Source: Polyangiaceae bacterium
GTDB taxonomy: Bacteria; Myxococcota_A; Polyangia; Polyangiales; Polyangiaceae
Reading direction: 5' to 3'
Assembly: GCA_025937835.1 (NCBI GenBank)
Contig: JAICQO010000048.1
Span: forward strand, 1 to 46,419
DNA: 46,419 nt
In this document: piece by piece, positions 33,363-41,394 of the stretch
Layout of the letters: each line of letters begins with the position of its first letter
How positions within the stretch are numbered: the stretch's first letter is position 1
The notes under the pieces: model-generated
Databases searched by the model: none
The model's input: only the letters and a program-made list of their open reading frames with translations
What the model was told of the DNA's origin: nothing
Translations under genes and position numbers: made by a program

Positions 33363-35606
33363 ATGTCGGAAAGCACCTGGAAGCGCGTACTCGAAGGCAA
33401 GATCCGCGAGGACTGGGGGCGTGAGATCGACGTCTTCGAAACCCAGATCGAGCTCCGCAAGAAGAGCAAGGTGGAAGAGAAGCTGTTCGCCGAAGCGCGC
33501 CTTCGCCGCGGCGTGTACGGCCAGCGCTACGACAACGGGCAGCGTCACGACGGCGAGAAGACGCAGACCCTGACGTTCCCGACCGGCGACCTGACCAAGG
33601 GTCCGAGCACCGCTTGGGACGCGCCGGGCATGATGCGCATCAAGCTGCCGATGGGCCGCGTCTCGAGCCAGCAGCTCGAGGTGATGTGCGAGCTCGCCGA
33701 AGAGTATTCGGACCAGATCCTCCACGTCACGACGCGCCAGGACATCCAGCTCCACTTCGTGCACATCGAGGACACGCCGAACCTGATGCGCCGCCTGGCC
33801 GCCGTCGGCATCACCACGCGCGAGGCCTGCGGCAACTCCGTCCGCAACATCACCGCCTGCCCGCTGGTCGGCGTCTGCAACGACGAGAGCTTCGACGTCT
33901 CGCCGTACGCCAACGCCATGATGTTCTTCTTGCTCGGGCACGACGACGTGCAGAGCTTCGGCCGCAAGTTCAAGATCGCCTTTTCGGGCTGCAAGACCAA
34001 CCCCTGCGGCCTCGTGAACTTCCACGATCTCGGCTGCATCGCGGCGACTCGCACGGTCAACGGCGAGGTGAAGCGCGGCTTCGAGGTCTACGTCGGCGGC
34101 GGCCTCGGCTCGGTGCCGCAGAACGCGCAGCTCCTCGAAGAGTTCTGCCCGGAAGAAGAGCTGTTCCCGCTGACTCAGGCGGTGTGCCGCGTGTTCGCTC
34201 GCCTCGGCGAGAAAGACAACCGCTCGCGCGCCCGCATCAAGTTCCTGGTCAAGAAGCTCGGCATCGAGGAGTTCAAGCGCCTGACGCTGGAAGAGCGCGC
34301 CAAGCTGCGCCCCGACGAGCGCTGGACCAACTTCCTCGACAACCTCGCGATCACGGAAGAGAAGCCGCTCAAGCCGCCGTCCAAGCTGCCCGCGGGTCCG
34401 CACAGCGCCGAGTTCGAAGCCTGGCGTCGCACCAACGTGCAGCCGCAACGCCAAGAGGGCTACTCGGTCGCTACCGTCACCATGCCGCTCGGCGATTTCA
34501 CGCCCGACCAGGGCCGCGCCATCGCCGACATCGCGCGGCGCTACACGGGCGACTCGATGCGCGCCACCGTCGATCAAAACTGGATCTTCCGCTGGGTCTC
34601 CGACGGCGATCTGGTGAAGCTTCACGCGGAGCTCGCCGCGATCGGCCTCGGCGAGCCGGGCTCCGACCGCATCGGCGACGTCACGTCGTGCCCCGGCACC
34701 GACACCTGCAAGCTTGGCATCTCCTCGTCGCGCGGCCTGGCCGGCGAGCTGCGCAAGCGCCTCGCGGTCGAGCAACCCGCGGCCGTGGACAAGCTCCACA
34801 TCAAGTGCAGCGGATGCTTCAACTCGTGCGGTCAGCACCACGTCGCAGACCTCGGATTTTTGGGCGTGAGCCGCGCGGTCAACAACCGCCGCGTCCCGCA
34901 CTTCCAGCTCGTGGTCGGCGGCCAGCTCCAGAACAACGGCGGCTCGTACGGCCTCGCGCTCGGCGCGATCCCGTCCAAGCGCGTCCCGGACGCGGTCAGC
35001 CGCCTCACCAAGGCGTACAACGAGCGCCGTCAGGGCGAAGAGACCTTCAAGGCCTTCGTCGAGCGCGTCGGCAAGAAGGAGATCAAGGCCCTGATCGAGG
35101 ACCTCTCCCACGTTCCGCCGTACGAGCAGGACCCGAGCTACTACTCCGACTGGGGCGACCCGCGCGAGTACACGATCGGCGACATCGGCGTCGGCGAGTG
35201 CGCCGGCGAGGTCGTGTCGTTCGTGCAGTTCGGGCTGCAGAAGAGCGAGCTCGAGGTGTTCGAGGCGCAGGTGCTGCTCGACGAGGGCAAGAACGACGAC
35301 GCCGCGACCCGCGCCTACCGCGCGATGCTCGAGGCGGCGCGCGCCCTCGCCAAGGAGAAGAACGCGAACCTCGGCGAAGAGCCGGAGGAGATCGTCCGCG
35401 AGTTCAAGCAGCACTGGGTCGAGACCAAGCTGTTCTGGGACCCCTTCGCGGGAGCCAAATTCGCGCAGTACCTGTTCAAGGCCCACGAAGAGGCGGGCGG
35501 TAAGACGCACTCGAAGGAGAGCGCGCACCAGCTCGTCGAGGAAGCGCAGCTGTTCGTCGACGCCGCGCACCAGGCGCACACCCGCATCGGCACCGCGCTG
35601 CCCTGA
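33363..35606 (+). CDS. siroheme nitrite/sulfite reductase with C-terminal helical (HEPN-like) domain
   Basis: A 747-residue ferredoxin-dependent-type nitrite/sulfite reductase. Both ferredoxin-like halves are present. The [4Fe-4S]/siroheme ligands are Cys443 and Cys449 (TSCPGTDTCKLGI) and Cys485 and Cys489 (CSGCFNSCGQHH), the classic C-x5-C and C-x3-C spacing. The first half also retains CPLVGVC and SGCKTNPCG. Residues about 645-747 form an additional helical domain (LEVFEAQVLLDEGKNDDAAT; EEAQLFVDAAHQAH) resembling HEPN. The neighbouring PLP enzyme makes sulfite reduction to sulfide the likelier role; nitrite is not excluded. Confidence 0.9.
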   Translation: MSESTWKRVLEGKIREDWGREIDVFETQIELRKKSKVEEKLFAEARLRRGVYGQRYDNGQRHDGEKTQTLTFPTGDLTKGPSTAWDAPGMMRIKLPMGRVSSQQLEVMCELAEEYSDQILHVTTRQDIQLHFVHIEDTPNLMRRLAAVGITTREACGNSVRNITACPLVGVCNDESFDVSPYANAMMFFLLGHDDVQSFGRKFKIAFSGCKTNPCGLVNFHDLGCIAATRTVNGEVKRGFEVYVGGGLGSVPQNAQLLEEFCPEEELFPLTQAVCRVFARLGEKDNRSRARIKFLVKKLGIEEFKRLTLEERAKLRPDERWTNFLDNLAITEEKPLKPPSKLPAGPHSAEFEAWRRTNVQPQRQEGYSVATVTMPLGDFTPDQGRAIADIARRYTGDSMRATVDQNWIFRWVSDGDLVKLHAELAAIGLGEPGSDRIGDVTSCPGTDTCKLGISSSRGLAGELRKRLAVEQPAAVDKLHIKCSGCFNSCGQHHVADLGFLGVSRAVNNRRVPHFQLVVGGQLQNNGGSYGLALGAIPSKRVPDAVSRLTKAYNERRQGEETFKAFVERVGKKEIKALIEDLSHVPPYEQDPSYYSDWGDPREYTIGDIGVGECAGEVVSFVQFGLQKSELEVFEAQVLLDEGKNDDAATRAYRAMLEAARALAKEKNANLGEEPEEIVREFKQHWVETKLFWDPFAGAKFAQYLFKAHEEAGGKTHSKESAHQLVEEAQLFVDAAHQAHTRIGTALP

Positions 35607-35613
35607 GAGATCC

Positions 35614-36177
35614 ATGATCGAAAAGATTCAGCTCAAGCTCTTCACGAAAGACGATGTCCCGGTCGAGGGCTACGTCCCGGTCTTCCACCGCTGGATCCGC
35701 GAGCGCGTGCTCGACGAGCTCCTGATCGACGTCGTTGACTACTCCCACGTCGCCGACGGCCCGCACGTGGTGCTGATCGGTCACGAGGTGGACTACGCGC
35801 TCGATCGCGGGCGCGGCAAGCTCGGGTTGCTGTTCGTGCACAAGCGCGGCCCGCGCCCCGAGCGCCTGAGCCACGCCCTCGCGCGCGCCGTCAAAGCCGC
35901 GCTGCTCCTCGAAGCCGAAAAGGGCGCCGAGCACCCGCTCCAGTTCCGCTCGGACGCGCTGCTGATCCGCGTCGCCGATCGACTGAACGCGCCGAACACG
36001 GACGCCACCTACGAGCGCCTGCTACCGGGTCTGAAGCGCGACCTCGAAGCGCTCTTCGGCGCCGGCAAGTTCGAGATCAAGCGCGTCGGCACCACGCGCG
36101 AGCCGTTCACCGTCGAGGTGAAGGCCGAAGGCGCCGCGCCCCTCGCCGAGCTCGTGAAGCGCCTCAGCGTCTCGTAG
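35614..36177 (+). CDS. protein of unknown function linked to siroheme reductase
   Basis: A 187-residue cytoplasmic protein starting 7 bases after the reductase stop, so clearly in its operon. It begins MIEKIQLKLFTKDDVPVEGY and continues VPVFHRWIRERVLDELLIDV; the middle has GPHVVLIGHEVDYALDRGRG. I do not recognise a named domain, though I recall similar proteins beside COG0155-type reductases. A role in electron delivery, assembly or regulation of the reductase is inferred only from position. Confidence 0.78.
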   Translation: MIEKIQLKLFTKDDVPVEGYVPVFHRWIRERVLDELLIDVVDYSHVADGPHVVLIGHEVDYALDRGRGKLGLLFVHKRGPRPERLSHALARAVKAALLLEAEKGAEHPLQFRSDALLIRVADRLNAPNTDATYERLLPGLKRDLEALFGAGKFEIKRVGTTREPFTVEVKAEGAAPLAELVKRLSVS

Positions 36178-36182
36178 CGCGC

Positions 36183-36554
36183 TCACCGCGCTGACACCTG
36201 CGCGCTCGTTTCGGAAACCAGTGCCCGGCCTTCGTTCGTAACGAACACGCGCCACATGAATCCGTCGACGTCGGGCCCGCGGGAGACGAGCCCGAGATTG
36301 TCGATGCGCCGCATCGCGACCGCTACCTGCATCCGCGTCAGCCCGATCGCGCGGCAGACGTCGTTCTGGCTCACCGCGTCCTGTTTGGCGCGAGTCAGCT
36401 TCAGCGTCGTCACCAGCACGAGCCACTCATTGAATCTCAGCCCGAATTGAGCGACCGCCCGGGTCACGCTCAGTTGCCACCGCCTCGCGCGTACCCACTG
36501 CGCGGTCTCATTCTCGAGCCCGCCCAGCGCTTCATCCGTTGGTTCTGTCCGCAC
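36183..36554 (-). CDS. MarR-family transcriptional regulator
   Basis: A 123-residue winged-helix protein. The helix-turn-helix is AVSQNDVCRAIGLTRMQVAV followed by AMRRIDNLGLVSRG, and the wing carries the conserved Asp-Gly (DVDGFMWRVFVTNEGRAL). Length is at the short end for the family, with a reduced C-terminal dimerisation helix. It converges with the reductase operon, stops 6 bases apart. Perfect and imperfect palindromes in the 366-bp region upstream could be its operators. Confidence 0.82.
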   Translation of the reverse strand: MRTEPTDEALGGLENETAQWVRARRWQLSVTRAVAQFGLRFNEWLVLVTTLKLTRAKQDAVSQNDVCRAIGLTRMQVAVAMRRIDNLGLVSRGPDVDGFMWRVFVTNEGRALVSETSAQVSAR

Positions 36555-36666
36555 GACGACCCATCGGCCACTCCCCGGCTCAGGTGCGTCGACTCTGGGC
36601 CCCAGCGCGCTGCGCGCTCATGGGCCGGCCGAGCGCTTTCCGCCTCGAGCGGAGTCGGCAGTCTCT

Positions 36667-36715
36667 TCTCGGCCAGCGGGAGGACCTTTCTCGGCCAGGG
36701 AGAGGCCCCTTTCTC
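36667..36715 (+). repeat. two imperfect tandem units of 22 and 23 bp
   Basis: Unit 1 (36667-36688) and unit 2 (36689-36711) share TCTCGGCCAG, then a G/A-rich stretch and CCTT; a third unit starts TCTCC and decays. The second unit's GAGGCCCCTTTC end recurs exactly at 36834-36845. Confidence 0.6.
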
Positions 36716-36726
36716 CGCGCCCCGCG

Positions 36727-36744
36727 CAGTCACGATCCTGACTG
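36727..36744. repeat. dispersed palindromic element, copy 2
   Basis: CAGTCACGATCCTGACTG; symmetric except for the central C/C position pair. It differs from copy 1 by G to C at position 7 and T to G at position 14. Confidence 0.55.
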
Positions 36745-36753
36745 GCTGTGGAT

Positions 36754-36765
36754 AACTTTAAAGTT
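36754..36765. promoter_or_regulatory. perfect 12-bp palindrome AACTTTAAAGTT
   Basis: An AT-only-core perfect palindrome in a GC-rich genome, about 200 bp upstream of the divergent-facing marR-like start. It resembles MarR-type operators in form; assignment is inference. Confidence 0.4.
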
Positions 36766-36801
36766 GCTAGTGATGTCCTTGGGTTACGGCGCAGCCTGTT
36801 G

Positions 36802-36819
36802 CAGTCAGGATCCTTACTG
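36802..36819. repeat. dispersed palindromic element, copy 3
   Basis: Identical over 18 bp to the core of copy 1 (CAGTCAGGATCCTTACTG). The outer pair differs as a matched pair (G-C here, CA-TG in copy 1), so symmetry is kept. A TGGGAGGCC follows at the same 11-base distance as TGGGAAGGC after copy 1. Confidence 0.65.
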
Positions 36820-36885
36820 CGCCGTCGGTCTGGGAGGCCCCTTTCGAATCGGAATGGGCGTCGTCGTCTGAGCCTTCGGATGCCC

Positions 36886-36910
36886 GTGTTCGGACGTGTT
36901 CGGACGTGTT
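36886..36910 (+). repeat. 10-bp tandem repeat GTGTTCGGAC, two and a half copies
   Basis: Exact units at 36886-36895 and 36896-36905 followed by a half unit GTGTT. It lies between palindrome copies 3 and 4, just beyond the treZ stop. Confidence 0.6.
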
Positions 36911-36920
36911 TGGGAGGGCT

Positions 36921-38780
36921 CTACTCCGATAAGTAGGGATCCTGGCTGCCTTCTTCGCGGTCCGAGCCGTCTCGGTGCGAACCGGGCGAGCGGGGCGAGC
37001 CGGGCGGTGAGCCGAGCGGGCGGCGCACTAGCGCGACGGCCAGGGATTCAGGCGGCAGCACGAACTGGGAATGGGGGGCGCGTGCGAGGTGGGCGCCTTC
37101 CGTCGCGTGCAAGAGCTCGGCGGGCTCCGAGCCGAAGATGCGTGAAATCTGCTGCTCGCGGCTGAAATTGATCGCTACCTGGCTCGACTCGCGTTCCATC
37201 ACGAGCACGGCCGTGCGCTCGTCGAAACGCACGGCCGTGAGCGGCGAGGCGAGCTCGGGCACGCTGCGGCGCAGCCGAATCAGCGTCCGATAGTGCTCGA
37301 ACATGCTCGCGTGCCGTGGCAGCGTGAGCTCCTCGAAGCGCAGTCGGCTGGCGTGGAACGTGTCGTGCGCTTGAGGATCGGGGATCGAGCTCTCGTCCCA
37401 GCCGAAGTCGGCGAACTCGCGGCGCCGCCCCTCGCGGACGGCCTGCCCGAGCGCCTCGTCCGTGTGATCCGTGAAGTACTGGAACGGCGTGCTCGCGTCC
37501 CATTCTTCGCCCTGGAACAACAGCGGGATCGAGGGGCCGAGCAGCACCACTGCGGCCCCGAGCTTGGCGCGCGCGGGCGACACCAGGTGACCCATGCGCT
37601 CCCCGCGAGCGCGGTTACCGACTTGATCGTGATTTTGCAGACACACGACCAGCCGCTCGACGTGCCGCGGATCGAGCGCTGCGCCGTGGGGACGCTTTCG
37701 GAACGGGCTGTGCCGGCCGTCGTAGACGAAGCCTTGCTCGAGCGCCTTGGCCAGATCCGCGAGGCCCGAAAAATCGCCGTGGATGCCGCTGCGCTCGCCC
37801 GTGAGCACGACGTGCAGCGCATGGTGCAGATCGTCGCTCCACTGCGCGTCCAGCCCGAAGCCGTCGGCGTCGCGTGAGCGGACCAGGCGCGGATCGTTGA
37901 GGTCGCTCTCGGCGATCAGCACCAGCGGCTTTGCGAGATGCCGCGAGAGCTCGGCCGTCTCTTCAGCGAGCTGCCGCAGAAAATGCCGCGCGGAATGGTC
38001 GTACAGCGCGTGGACCGCATCGAGCCGCAGGCCGTCGAAGTGAAACTCTTCGAGCCAGTACAGCGCGTTGTCGAGAAAATAACGGCGGACGAACGCCGAG
38101 TGCGCGCCGTCGAGGTTCACTGCCTGACCCCACGGCGTGTGATACGTGTCCGTCAGATACGGACCGAACTTCGGGAGATGGTTCCCGTCGGGACCGAGGT
38201 GGTTGTAGACGACGTCGAGCACCACCGCGAGCCCTTCGGCGTGGCAGGCATCGACCAGACGCTTCAACGCTTCGGGTCCGCCGTAGCCGCTGTGCGGCGC
38301 GTACGGGTGCACTCCGTCGTAACCCCAGCCGTGTTTTCCGGGAAACTGCGCGACCGGCATCAGCTCGACATGCGTGACTCCGAGCGCCTTCAAATGCGGC
38401 AAACGCGCGATCACCCCGTCGAAGGTACCGTCCCCCGAGAACGTCCCGACGTGGAGCTCGTAAAAGATTGCCGAAGCCAGAGGGACCGCTCGGAAGCTCT
38501 GGTCCGTCCACTCGAACTGCGACTCGCCGACGTGTCGCGACGGCCCGTGCACGCCGTCCGGCTGATAACCGGAGCGAGGATCGGGGATCGCTGGCCCGCC
38601 GTCGACCGACAGCGCGTAGTCACTGCCCGGCCGGAGCGGTGACGGCGAGAGCTCGAACCACCCCGTATCCCGCGGCGAAAGCTCGGACCTCTGCCCGTCG
38701 CTGACGAGCGCCACGCTCTTGGCGTTTGGCGCCCAAACCCGGAAAACACCTTGCCTCGTCGAGTTTCGAAAGCGACTCAA
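36921..38780 (-). CDS. treZ: malto-oligosyltrehalose trehalohydrolase
   Basis: A 619-residue GH13 enzyme that releases trehalose from malto-oligosyltrehalose in the TreY/TreZ pathway. Start is a TTG at 38780. An N-terminal CBM48-like domain (VFRVWAPNAKSVALVSDG) covers residues about 10-90. The barrel carries LDVVYNHLGPDGNHL, the nucleophile Asp254 in GLRLDAVHAL, the acid/base Glu291 in LIAESDLNDPR and Asp385 in LQNHDQVGNRARGER. The HTPWGQAVNLDG stretch is typical of TreZ. treY is not in the window. The last 40 residues are Pro/Ser/Arg-rich and encoded next to the repeat region. Confidence 0.94.
   Translation of the reverse strand: MSRFRNSTRQGVFRVWAPNAKSVALVSDGQRSELSPRDTGWFELSPSPLRPGSDYALSVDGGPAIPDPRSGYQPDGVHGPSRHVGESQFEWTDQSFRAVPLASAIFYELHVGTFSGDGTFDGVIARLPHLKALGVTHVELMPVAQFPGKHGWGYDGVHPYAPHSGYGGPEALKRLVDACHAEGLAVVLDVVYNHLGPDGNHLPKFGPYLTDTYHTPWGQAVNLDGAHSAFVRRYFLDNALYWLEEFHFDGLRLDAVHALYDHSARHFLRQLAEETAELSRHLAKPLVLIAESDLNDPRLVRSRDADGFGLDAQWSDDLHHALHVVLTGERSGIHGDFSGLADLAKALEQGFVYDGRHSPFRKRPHGAALDPRHVERLVVCLQNHDQVGNRARGERMGHLVSPARAKLGAAVVLLGPSIPLLFQGEEWDASTPFQYFTDHTDEALGQAVREGRRREFADFGWDESSIPDPQAHDTFHASRLRFEELTLPRHASMFEHYRTLIRLRRSVPELASPLTAVRFDERTAVLVMERESSQVAINFSREQQISRIFGSEPAELLHATEGAHLARAPHSQFVLPPESLAVALVRRPLGSPPGSPRSPGSHRDGSDREEGSQDPYLSE
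36931..36948. repeat. dispersed palindromic element, copy 4, inside the treZ 3' end
   Basis: AAGTAGGGATCCTGGCTG matches the reverse complement of copy 1 at 15 of 18 positions, so it is the least conserved copy. It encodes the last residues of TreZ, implying either insertion into the 3' end of the gene or coincidence around the BamHI-like core. Confidence 0.45.
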
Positions 38781-38968
38781 AGTGGCTTCTGTTTGTCCGA
38801 AGTCGCGAGCCCTTGCAAACGGTCATATCACGCGCCCGTCGTCCGCGTTCGTCACTGACGTTCCTGCAACGAAGCTTGCCGCCACACTGAGGCGAGGAAG
38901 AGCGCGAGAGTCTCGGATTGAGGCCCGGCGGGGGCGGCACGCGTGATGCTTTGGCGCGAGGGCTGACC

Positions 38969-39721
38969 ATGCCGAGCCGACGAATCGCCGTTGTCCTGCT
39001 GTCCATCCTAGCGGCCGCGTGCGGCAAGGAGGACACGCCGCCCACCAACCCCAATGCTCCCCCCGGTGCTGAAAAGGCCGCGGATACGAAGGTGCTGGAG
39101 AAGGGCGCCGAGCTCCTGCAGGACCTGAGCGCCGTCCGCTCGTTCGACCACTACCTCGACGGCTTCCACGTCATGAAGGACGACCCGTCGTTGCACATGG
39201 AGGCGCATCACTTCTGTAAGGGCATGAACGAGGAATTCACCCAGTGCGTCATCTTCGACGGCAATACGGCGGACGCGAACCTGATCGGTATCGAATACAT
39301 CGTTTCCGGACGCCTGTTCGAGTCGTTGCCGGCCGAGGAAAAGCCGAACTGGCACCCGCACAACTACGAGATCCTCTCAGGCACGCTGATCCTCCCCGGA
39401 GTGCCCGCCCCGGCCGAAAAGGCCGCGCTCGCGAAGAAGCTGAACAGCTACGGAAAAACCTGGCACATCTGGGACACCGGTCACGCGGGGCACCCGGCCG
39501 CGCACGACCTCCCGATCGGAAAGCCGCTGCTCGCGTGGTCCTACAACCGCGACGGCGAAGCCCCGGTCGAGCTCATCCAAGCGCGCGACCGGCGCATGAA
39601 GGTCGACACCGCCGAAAAGCGACGAGAGCGCGCCGATCTCGAACCGCAGGCCAAGCCGCAAGTCGGGACGGACGCCGTGAAACCCAGAAAACCTGAATCG
39701 AGGGCGGGGCGGCACGACTGA
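38969..39721 (+). CDS. DUF1264 (oil-body-associated-protein-like) lipoprotein
   Basis: A 250-residue predicted lipoprotein; the ATG at 38969 gives signal RRIAVVLLSILAAAC with Cys18. The body matches DUF1264: HHFCKGMNEEFTQCVIFDG, ANLIGIEYIVSGRLFESLP, NWHPHNYEILSGTLILPG and YGKTWHIWDTGH. This family is known from plant oil-body-associated proteins and fungal and bacterial homologues, with no biochemical activity assigned. The His/Trp-rich conserved motifs suggest a ligand or metal site. Upstream 188 bp hold the divergent promoters of this gene and treZ. Confidence 0.88.
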   Translation: MPSRRIAVVLLSILAAACGKEDTPPTNPNAPPGAEKAADTKVLEKGAELLQDLSAVRSFDHYLDGFHVMKDDPSLHMEAHHFCKGMNEEFTQCVIFDGNTADANLIGIEYIVSGRLFESLPAEEKPNWHPHNYEILSGTLILPGVPAPAEKAALAKKLNSYGKTWHIWDTGHAGHPAAHDLPIGKPLLAWSYNRDGEAPVELIQARDRRMKVDTAEKRRERADLEPQAKPQVGTDAVKPRKPESRAGRHD

Positions 39722-39742
39722 TGCACCGTTACTCCAGCCGAG

Positions 39743-39982
39743 GTGATGTCGATGGACGAGATTCAACCAATCCAGCCTTCGCCGGCAGCGCGCTCGGCGT
39801 TCGGCGGCGCCACCGCGCTGTTCTTGCTCGCAGCGTTGCTGGGGGCCCTGGGCGTCGTCTTGCTGGCGTTCGGGCAGCTTCCCGCGATTGCGTTGCTGAT
39901 CGGGGCGGTGCTCCTGGGATTTTGGGGCGCCCGGCGCGGCAAGCAGGGCCAGGCGGAGATCGCTCCGAATCTTCCGGAATGA
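39743..39982 (+). CDS. small two-helix membrane protein
   Basis: A 79-residue protein with two transmembrane segments (ATALFLLAALLGALGVVLLA and LPAIALLIGAVLLGFWG) and a basic turn ARRGKQG. Starts GTG 39743, ATG 39746 or ATG 39752 are all possible. No family recognised. It lies 21 bases after the DUF1264 gene and 16 bases before the next membrane protein gene. Confidence 0.7.
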   Translation: MMSMDEIQPIQPSPAARSAFGGATALFLLAALLGALGVVLLAFGQLPAIALLIGAVLLGFWGARRGKQGQAEIAPNLPE

Positions 39983-39998
39983 AGGAGCCATCGGGAAA

Positions 39999-40427
39999 AT
40001 GAGCAGCGTCTTGACTCGAGCTCTGTCCACCACCGTCCGCATGACGGCCGCGGCCGGCGTCACCATGATGGTCGCTTCGGCGATGCATCGCGGCGCGCCT
40101 TGGGCGGGGATCAACGCCATGGAGCGGGCCGTGGTGCCCGGGCGCCGCACGCCCAAGCGCTTCCTATCGAACAGGACTCTGTTGGGGCTCGCGGTCTTGA
40201 CCGTGGGGCTCGGCGCCACGAGCGCCGTCTACGAAGCGGCGCTGGAGCGTGCTCCTCGAAAGCGCGGCATGCTGAGCGGAGCGCTGTTGGCGTTCGGCGG
40301 CTACGCCATCGACCGATGGCTCCTGCCGAAGCAGCTGCTTCGCGATTTCGAGCGCAACCTGGGGCCCGTCGGAACCTTCGCCAAGTACGCGTCGCTCGCG
40401 CTCGCAGCGAACGCCCCCGCGCGCTGA
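39999..40427 (+). CDS. membrane protein of unknown function
   Basis: A 142-residue protein with hydrophobic segments at residues about 15-30 (TAAAGVTMMVASAM), 60-80 (LLGLAVLTVGLGATSAVYEA) and 92-106 (LSGALLAFGGYAIDRW). No motif recognised. It ends one base before the LLM oxidoreductase start, so co-expression is likely. Confidence 0.7.
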   Translation: MSSVLTRALSTTVRMTAAAGVTMMVASAMHRGAPWAGINAMERAVVPGRRTPKRFLSNRTLLGLAVLTVGLGATSAVYEAALERAPRKRGMLSGALLAFGGYAIDRWLLPKQLLRDFERNLGPVGTFAKYASLALAANAPAR

Positions 40428-40428
40428 C

Positions 40429-41394
40429 GTGACCACCATCGGCTATCACTGTTCGCACGAGCAACACGCGCCGAGCGCACTGCTGCACTACGTCGTGGCC
40501 GCAGAGCGCGCTGGTTTCGGCGCGGCGATGTGCTCCGATCACTTTGCTCCGTGGGGTGAGCGGCAGGGCCACAGCGGCTTTGCCTGGAGCTGGCTCGGCG
40601 CAGCCCTGCACGCGACCAGTCTCGATTTCGGCACCGTGACCGCGCCCGGGCAGCGTTACCACCCCGCCATCCTCGCGCAGGCCGCCGCGACGCTCGCCGA
40701 AATGTACCCGGAGCGATTGTGGGTCGCCCTGGGCACCGGTGAAGCCCTGAACGAGCACATCACCGGCGAGCGCTGGCCGGCCAAGCCGCTCCGTCGCGCC
40801 CGGCTCCGCGAGTGCGTCGCCGTGATGCGCGCGCTGTTCGCGGGCGAGACCGTGACGCACGAGGGACTCGTCAAGGTGCACGAGGCGCGCCTCTATACTC
40901 GGCCGCAGCGACCACCGCTGTTGTTCGGCGCGGCAATCAGCGCCGACACCGCCGAATGGGTCGGAGGCTGGGCCGACGGCCTCATCACCGTGGCTCGCCC
41001 GGAACCCGAGTTGCGTGAAGTCGTGGAGCGCTTCCGCGCGGGCGGCGGTCGCGGAAAGCCGATCCACTTGCAGGCGTGCGTGTCCTTCGCGCCGACCGAG
41101 GCCGAAGCCGAAAAGGCCGCGCTCGACGGTTGGCGCAACCTTACCGTCGGCTCCGAGTTCAAGGCCGACGTCACCCAGCCTCGATTCTTCGACGCTGCCG
41201 CGCGCTTCGTCCCGCTCGAACAGGTGCGCTCAATCGTGCGCGTGTCCGCAGATCCCGAGCAACACGCGGCCTGGCTCGATCGCGATCGCGCCCTCGGTTT
41301 CGAGCGCATCTACGTGCACGACGTCGGCGCCAACCAGGACCGCTTCATCCAGTCATTCTCGGAGCTCGTGCTGCCGCGCCTTGGAGCTCGTTAA
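40429..41394 (+). CDS. LLM-class flavin-dependent oxidoreductase (TIGR03885-like)
   Basis: A 321-residue TIM-barrel luciferase-like oxidoreductase from a GTG. Motifs are IGYHCSHEQHAPSALL, AAMCSDHFAPWGERQGHSGF, YPERLWVALGTGEALNEHI and PLLFGAAISADTAEWVGGWA. The pattern fits the group annotated as non-F420 flavinoid oxidoreductases. The substrate is unknown. Its last 42 bases overlap the opposing barrel-protein gene. Confidence 0.87.
   Translation: MTTIGYHCSHEQHAPSALLHYVVAAERAGFGAAMCSDHFAPWGERQGHSGFAWSWLGAALHATSLDFGTVTAPGQRYHPAILAQAAATLAEMYPERLWVALGTGEALNEHITGERWPAKPLRRARLRECVAVMRALFAGETVTHEGLVKVHEARLYTRPQRPPLLFGAAISADTAEWVGGWADGLITVARPEPELREVVERFRAGGGRGKPIHLQACVSFAPTEAEAEKAALDGWRNLTVGSEFKADVTQPRFFDAAARFVPLEQVRSIVRVSADPEQHAAWLDRDRALGFERIYVHDVGANQDRFIQSFSELVLPRLGAR

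Larger units (their letters stand above)
36555..36920. other. 366-bp repeat-rich intergenic region between marR-like gene and treZ
   Basis: No convincing gene. It contains two imperfect tandem 22-23 bp units, two copies of an 18-bp palindromic element, one perfect palindrome AACTTTAAAGTT at 36754-36765, an exact direct repeat GAGGCCCCTTTC at 36702 and 36834, and a 10-bp tandem repeat. A fourth palindrome copy lies just inside the treZ 3' end. Treated here as a regulatory or mobile-remnant region. Confidence 0.6.

Noticed and set aside
33294-35615. 773-residue minus-strand open frame
   Set aside because: Antisense to the siroheme reductase; no recognisable motif, and its reading crosses the intergenic region.
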